Source of the DNA: Candidatus Ligilactobacillus faecavium
GTDB taxonomy: Bacteria > Bacillota > Bacilli > Lactobacillales > Lactobacillaceae
DNA: 36,628 bases
Assembly (NCBI GenBank): GCA_019120355.1
Contig: DWVG01000096.1
Location: 1-36,628 of the forward strand
Direction: 5' to 3'
Below the pieces are notes generated by a model, which saw only the letters and a list, made by a program, of their open reading frames with translations, searched no databases and was not told where the DNA came from. The position numbers and the translations under genes were made by a program. Within the stretch, counting starts at the first letter, position 1, and every line of letters starts with the position of its first letter. Positions 33,062-36,628 of the stretch are shown one piece after another.

Positions 33062-33989
33062 TTTCGATAGTTGGTCAATTACTTTGAATCCTGATTTACG
33101 TTTGCTCATCTCAAAGAATCACAAAGTCGTAATACCTATGCTCCCAAGTCCGAGGAGCAATGACTTAACAGCCTGCGAAAGCTGCTAAGCCGTGGAAGTT
33201 TATAAATTTTTTACAAAGGAAATTGAAAAGCGAATAGCGAAAAATCATAAGGTAAGTTGTTAATTTTGCGTTATTCATTTTTCAAAGAGCTAATTTAATT
33301 TCGTGCTATTTTCGTTTCTAAGAGCTTTTATCTCATTTCAATGTAAATACACCCCATTTCTTTTAAAGCGCCTGTACGGTGAAAATATCCACCACAAAGT
33401 TAAAAACAACATGTCAGAAAGTTTGCAAACAGAAGTTGTTTAATAATAGAAAGAAAGATTCCTACTTTCTATATAAATTTGTTCCCACTTGAAACTATTC
33501 TGTTTGCAGTGTTTCTCGTGGTATAATCTGCTAGCCTTTGACAACTAGCAGACTCTCGTATCATTTTGAAAGTTTATTAAATTGTCGCTTGAGTGCTGAT
33601 TAATATTGAATAAGAGTTGCTTTTTCACTTCACTTTCATCTTTTCAATTTCATTTCTTGCAGACTATTCGCACTCCTAAACACTCTGCCGGCTTAAAGGT
33701 TGATGACCCAATATCCGTTGTGGAATGCAATAAGAATAAGCACTTAAAGGAGATCTTCCATCTCTTTTCTGTATATTTTTAATTGTGGCTGCATTCCATA
33801 ACCACGTTGTATTAAACTGGTCTTTATTTATTTTGCGGTGAAACCATAAACCGCAATGGTTTGCTAACCTTTGACAGTCAGCAAATCGTGAATAGTTATA
33901 GGGGTATGAGATACTTTTGAAAGACTTTTTTATGGAGATTTCTCATCTCCTAATATTTATTTAGCAGCCCGTATCTCAAAGGCTGCAAA
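33062..33989 (-). ncRNA. Large structured noncoding RNA candidate (GOLLD/ROOL-like)
   Basis: About 930 nt with no plausible ORF on either strand but dense with strong helices on the minus strand: 33934-33950, 33860-33885 (9 bp), 33833-33856 (7 bp), 33721-33729 with 33790-33798 (9 bp), 33527-33552 (8 bp), 33425-33434 with 33498-33507 (10 bp) enclosing 33446-33472 (8 bp), 33225-33244 with 33264-33283 (long, imperfect), 33162-33191 (11 bp) and 33139-33159 (6 bp). GOLLD and ROOL are giant ornate RNAs known from Lactobacillales phages, commonly beside tRNA-like sequences. Size and context fit, but I cannot confirm a family by sequence. The exact ends are unknown. Confidence 0.6.
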
Positions 33990-34028
33990 GCCCTGCCGAA
34001 GACTCGAACTTCGGAAGCCATACAGGAC
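33990..34028 (-). ncRNA. tRNA-minihelix-like hairpin B
   Basis: GTCCTGT pairs with GCAGGGC (7 bp including two G-U), followed by an 8-nt linker ATGGCTTC and a T-stem CGAAG/CTTCG with the T-loop TTCGAGT. The T-loop fits the TTCRANY consensus. D and anticodon arms are absent. It lies at the 5' border of the structured RNA tract. The outer A and T next to the acceptor can also pair. Confidence 0.6.
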
Positions 34029-34130
34029 TCTGTCAGATTAATTAAACGTGCATGTATATCTTTTCTAAAACCAATTAAGAGGTGAAATAGGACCAAGGTT
34101 CTTTTCGCCGCTCTGACAGCGTGCGGCAAC

Positions 34131-34169
34131 ATCTAGTGGCGGAGTTGCACCGCCTAAACTGTTCTAGAT
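34131..34169 (-). ncRNA. tRNA-minihelix-like hairpin A
   Basis: ATCTAGA pairs with ACTAGAT (6 bp, A-A at the seventh position). An 8-nt linker ACAGTTTA is followed by T-stem GGCGG/CCGCC with loop TGCAACT, which differs from TTCRANY only at the second base. It begins at the last base of the stop codon of the upstream gene, so the mRNA would be cut directly behind that gene if the element is processed. From 34030 to 34130 there is a GCCGC/GCGGC hairpin (34107-34127) whose loop can pair with 34030-34037 (8 bp). Confidence 0.5.
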
Positions 34170-34348
34170 CAATCTTCAACATATCCCTGAAGTCTAAATA
34201 GATGAATCATTTCGTTGATTGCCATTTTTGCCTTACATGCGTCATCATACGCATTAACCGGCGAATCAATGTCTTGTTCAAAATCTTGCATATGTTCATC
34301 AATACTCTTTTTAAAAAGCATGATTTGCTTTCGATCTTCGGCTTTCAT
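34169..34348 (-). CDS. Small acidic hypothetical protein
   Basis: A 59-residue helical protein ('EDRKQIMLFKKSIDEHMQDFEQDI', 'YDDACKAKMAINEMIHLFRL'). The start at 34348 is chosen because TGGAGATGAGACG precedes it. An in-frame ATG at 34390 lies within the upstream gene. It is the last gene before the RNA tract. Function unknown. Confidence 0.6.
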   Translation of the reverse strand: MKAEDRKQIMLFKKSIDEHMQDFEQDIDSPVNAYDDACKAKMAINEMIHLFRLQGYVED

Positions 34349-34362
34349 CGTCTCATCTCCAT

Positions 34363-34602
34363 TTAGGGTTTCATTTTTCCAATCGCCCAATCGTACATAT
34401 CATCAATTTGCTTAATGATTGGCGAAAGCTGACTTTCAAAATGCTTTTCGTCAGTTCCGTCAACGAATTCAAACTTTGAAACGTCAATCGCTTTTTGAAG
34501 CGTCATTGTTGCAGTTTGAATTAACTGAACAAATTGATCTTGTGTGTTAGCTTCTTCCAAAGCACTGTCAAGGATTTCAAGTTGTTGTTCAAGTCCTATC
34601 AT
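34363..34602 (-). CDS. Small acidic hypothetical protein
   Basis: A 79-residue, helical, acidic protein ('LEQQLEILDSALEEANTQ', 'FVQLIQTATMTLQKAI'). It has an excellent AAGGAGGAG ribosome-binding site located in the end of the 32-codon ORF just upstream. Probably a small replication-module accessory protein. No family recognised. Confidence 0.65.
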   Translation of the reverse strand: MIGLEQQLEILDSALEEANTQDQFVQLIQTATMTLQKAIDVSKFEFVDGTDEKHFESQLSPIIKQIDDMYDWAIGKMKP

Positions 34603-34604
34603 GT

Positions 34605-34703
34605 TTACTCCTCCTTTAATTCTGGGTATTCTTTATCTAAGATTTCGTACAACAAGTCTCTGTTTTCCGAGATACTAGCCCATTTATCAAAATCTTCTAT
34701 CAT
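34605..34703 (-). CDS. 32-residue hypothetical peptide
   Basis: A short acidic ORF ('MIEDFDKWASISENRD' then 'EILDKEYPELKEE') filling the gap between the DnaC-like gene and the next gene, with a TGAGG ahead of it and the following gene's Shine-Dalgarno sequence overlapping its last codons. Gap-free packing on both sides supports it. Function unknown. Confidence 0.5.
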   Translation of the reverse strand: MIEDFDKWASISENRDLLYEILDKEYPELKEE

Positions 34704-34706
34704 GTC

Positions 34707-35507
34707 TTATGCCTCAGTCCTCTGTCTGTAATCTCCAATGCGTTCTCCATTAAATGTGATACTGTGATTTCTTGCTCCCATAAACAAACGACTTAAGGTT
34801 GCTGAATTATACATGTGATTTAATTCAGCAGTTGAAAAATTACTTGTGATTACCACAGCCTTGTTTTTTCTCAACGAAATATCCGCAATTCTGTACCATG
34901 CGCTTTGAATTAAGTTATTTGCTTCCCGTTCTTCGGTTTGCAAATTAGCTTCTTTCCCTAAATCATCAATCACTAAGATGTCGCATTTTTCTTTGAAACG
35001 TTTGATAAATACTTCAAAATCTGATTTCTTACGTTCTTTTTCTGCCCTAGCGTCATCATAGGTATTAACTAAGTTTCCAATTTTCGTTGCGTTTACAATG
35101 GCGCACATCGTTGGTTTTTTGCTGTTGTGAACAACGTCATTAATCAAACACGCTGCAAGGGTTGTTTTCCCTCGCCCTTGTTTTCCTTGAAATAACACGT
35201 TATATCGTTTGCCGGCTTTGAAATCTTCCGCAATTTGTTTAACTTGCTTTGTGATTTCAACAAATTCATCAGATACTCTTTCAAGTTTTCCGAAACTGCG
35301 TTCTAATACGTCATACTCATTAAGCATTGAATTTTCCCTGACAAACTGTTCAGGCAGTCGTTTAAGATACCTATTAACCTGTTCCTGTTCTTTTGCTTTG
35401 GAAGCAGCAAGTCCTTGTTCTCTTGTTAAAATAGGTATCTGATATTCATTCCCTGTTTTCGGGTCAACAATCTTTTTTCCTGCTAAGTTAGCAAAAGCAT
35501 TCTGCAT
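34707..35507 (-). CDS. DnaC-like helicase loader ATPase
   Basis: A 266-residue AAA+ replication protein. Walker A is 'GKQGRGKTT' (residues 108-116), Walker B 'CDILVIDDLGKEA', with a sensor-1 region 'AVVITSNFSTAELNHMY' and an arginine-finger candidate 'ATLSRLFMGARN'. This is the DnaC/DnaI/IstB-like pattern, and the protein would load the host replicative helicase at the phage origin. It is encoded after the initiator, the usual pair in Lactobacillus siphophages. It has an AGGAAGGAG ribosome-binding site. Confidence 0.9.
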   Translation of the reverse strand: MQNAFANLAGKKIVDPKTGNEYQIPILTREQGLAASKAKEQEQVNRYLKRLPEQFVRENSMLNEYDVLERSFGKLERVSDEFVEITKQVKQIAEDFKAGKRYNVLFQGKQGRGKTTLAACLINDVVHNSKKPTMCAIVNATKIGNLVNTYDDARAEKERKKSDFEVFIKRFKEKCDILVIDDLGKEANLQTEEREANNLIQSAWYRIADISLRKNKAVVITSNFSTAELNHMYNSATLSRLFMGARNHSITFNGERIGDYRQRTEA

Positions 35508-35519
35508 GTTTACTCCTTC

Positions 35520-36245
35520 CTAATCAAAGTTGAAATCATTAACCGGTTCGGCTTTTCCAACTCTGCTTTGTTGGTTCAGATAACTTTCAAACTTTGTACC
35601 AAACAATGTTTCAGGTCTTAGGTACTTACTCATACGTTCGTCCTTACTCCATTCAGTTGCCTTGTTATCGATAACGATTTTGAAATCATCAACAGTAAAG
35701 CCTTCATTCATACGAGCTTTAATCAGCGATTGAGTTTTCCGAGTAGTTGCTCGATAATGAGTTCCAATCTTTGAATTCAAATAATCAACGATTTCATGAG
35801 CTGCGGTCGAGTGCGAACTCGACAATATATTCTTTTTATTATTAATACTTGTATTATTATTTCTTGTATTATTATCCGTACAATCTGTGATACCAGGGGT
35901 AGTGTCATCATTTATACTAGGGGTGGTACAATCTGCGATACCAGGGGTGGTACAAATTGAAAGAAATCTCTTTTCAACCTGTTTCGTTTCCTTTTTGTAT
36001 TTAATTGTCCGCTTGATATATCCTTTACAGACAAGTAAATTGATGTAATTAACAACACTTTGCTTTGATATTCCTAACCTTTTTCCGAAATACTCATTTG
36101 TTGCCCAACAATAGCCTTTTTTATTTGCTAATGTCGAAATGTGACCATATAGCAAAATCGCTTTCGGTTTTCTCAATAAGTCTTTATCGTCCCAAACAAA
36201 AGCAGGTATATTCATGTAGTAATGTGGCTGCATTTCTTCACTCAT
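35520..36245 (-). CDS. Phage replication initiator (winged-helix, conserved phage C-terminal domain)
   Basis: A 241-residue protein. The N-terminal winged helix (about residues 10-100: 'RKPKAILLYGHISTLANKKGYCWATNEYFGKRLGISKQSVVNYI' in outline) binds DNA. The middle (about 98-140) is low complexity with three 8-residue repeats and Asn-rich sequence. The C-terminal region ('YLNSKIGTHYRATTRKTQSLIKARMNEGFTVDDFKIVIDNK' in outline, ending 'YLRPETLFGTKFESYLNQ') is the conserved phage replisome organiser domain. The repeats at DNA level suggest the origin lies inside this gene. It starts 4 nt inside the end of the HTH gene, with GGAGG ahead. Confidence 0.88.
   Translation of the reverse strand: MSEEMQPHYYMNIPAFVWDDKDLLRKPKAILLYGHISTLANKKGYCWATNEYFGKRLGISKQSVVNYINLLVCKGYIKRTIKYKKETKQVEKRFLSICTTPGIADCTTPSINDDTTPGITDCTDNNTRNNNTSINNKKNILSSSHSTAAHEIVDYLNSKIGTHYRATTRKTQSLIKARMNEGFTVDDFKIVIDNKATEWSKDERMSKYLRPETLFGTKFESYLNQQSRVGKAEPVNDFNFD
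35821..35952. repeat. Candidate replication origin: 24-bp iterons and AT-rich stretch
   Basis: Three 24-bp direct repeats lie head to tail at 35881-35904, 35905-35928 and 35929-35952. All carry the core TACTAGGGGT or TACCAGGGGT, and copies 1 and 3 also share CAATCTG. Directly beside them, 35821-35880 is AT-rich and contains CTTGTATTATTAT twice (35848-35860 and 35863-35875). Iterons plus an AT-rich unwinding element inside the initiator gene is the lambdoid-type origin layout. The repeats encode TTPGITDC, TTPSINDD and TTPGIADC. Confidence 0.6.
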
Positions 36246-36628
36246 CGCTTATCACTCCTCCCTACTAGATAGTCGATTGATACATCAAAATACTCTGCTA
36301 ATTTAATTAGTGTTGATATATTAGGCTCGCTTCTACCAACCTCATAATTATTAATGGTTGCTCTTCCTATTCCCAACTGTTTTGACATTTCATCAAGAGT
36401 TAAATCTCTCTCAATTCTTAGTTCTTTTATTCGCGATAAATAATTAACTTTCCCTGCGTTAATCAATTCATAGCGGCTTATTCGAAATAGAATTGCTAAT
36501 TTTTCTAAATTTTTATCGCTAGGAACTGCCTGTCCTCTTTCCCAACTATTAACGGTTGATTTACTGCCTGCACCAATAAAAGTAGCTACATTTTCCATAG
36601 TCCAATGATTTTCAATTCTTAATGTGCG
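36242..36628 (-). CDS. Tandem HTH_XRE regulator, 5' end beyond the window
   Basis: The open frame continues upstream of the ATG at 36598 to the right edge: the extra codons read RTLRIENHWT, which supply the missing first helix of an XRE domain ('ENHWTMENVATFIGAGSKST'). The visible protein therefore has two complete or near-complete XRE helix-turn-helix domains: one ending about 'WERGQAVPSDKNLEKLA', and a second, 'RIKELRIERDLTLDEMSKQLG' through 'YFDVSIDYLVG'. No peptidase domain is seen. It could be a Cro-like or antirepressor-type regulator of the early operon. It overlaps the initiator gene by 4 nt. Confidence 0.8.
   Translation of the reverse strand, partial: RTLRIENHWTMENVATFIGAGSKSTVNSWERGQAVPSDKNLEKLAILFRISRYELINAGKVNYLSRIKELRIERDLTLDEMSKQLGIGRATINNYEVGRSEPNISTLIKLAEYFDVSIDYLVGRSDKR

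Noticed and set aside
33015-33190. Complete tRNA gene ending in the T-arm at 33021-33044
   Set aside because: No D-arm, anticodon arm or second acceptor strand occurs at tRNA spacing. The only partner for AGTGGCT is ten bases before the T-stem, giving a minihelix instead.
33990-34110. Complete tRNA gene ending in CTTCGGCAGGGC
   Set aside because: No suitable 5' acceptor about 65 nt upstream; the pairing partner is immediately before the T-arm.
33950-34132. 60-codon minus-strand ORF in the RNA tract
   Set aside because: No ribosome-binding site, overlaps two structured elements, and the composition does not look like protein.
35881-35952. CRISPR-like array
   Set aside because: The three 24-bp units are contiguous with no spacers and lie in frame in a coding region.

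Overview
The window is the left end of a low-GC Lactobacillaceae-type chromosome fragment followed by most of a siphovirus prophage. The host call rests on a lactobacillus-like UvrC start and a YsxC/MazG neighbourhood, and on phage families typical of Lactobacillus siphophages (LL-H holin, Minor_capsid proteins, Gp15, BppU, ArpU). Species cannot be read from it. No integrase, transposase, CRISPR array, rRNA or full tRNA is visible.

Host part (1-1540): the first 118 codons of uvrC (running off the left edge), a 48-residue plus-strand ORF, a bidirectional terminator, a MazG-like pyrophosphohydrolase and the GTPase ysxC. The tract 1540-1992 has no convincing gene. It holds several hairpins/terminators and a possible small RNA, and probably contains the phage-host junction.

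Prophage (1993 to right edge, every phage gene on the minus strand, so transcription runs right to left). In transcription order: a tandem-HTH regulator cut by the right edge; a replication initiator carrying 24-bp repeats (candidate origin) and a DnaC-like loader; three small genes; a gene-free tract of about 1.2 kb (32949-34168) with three tRNA-minihelix-like hairpins around a large structured RNA candidate (GOLLD/ROOL-like); six small middle genes; a cluster of tiny peptides; an ArpU-type late regulator; an AT-rich two-gene cassette (SMC/ABC-like ATPase plus PD-(D/E)XK-like protein) with its own terminator; a pre-packaging block (PP-loop enzyme, two basic proteins ending in GSSGG, a ParB-like protein); terminase, portal, minor capsid, scaffold, major capsid, head completion; major tail protein, tail assembly genes, tape measure with a transglycosylase domain, Dit, Tal; a baseplate/fibre region with two glycoside-hydrolase-like proteins (GH43-like and GH-A-like) and collagen-like repeats; then XhlA-like and LL-H holin genes and a secreted GH25-SH3-LysM endolysin.

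The parts that standard phage functions do not explain are the large RNA region with its minihelices, the ATPase/nuclease cassette, the GSSGG-tailed pair beside a PP-loop enzyme, and the tiny-peptide cluster at 30.7-31.0 kb.
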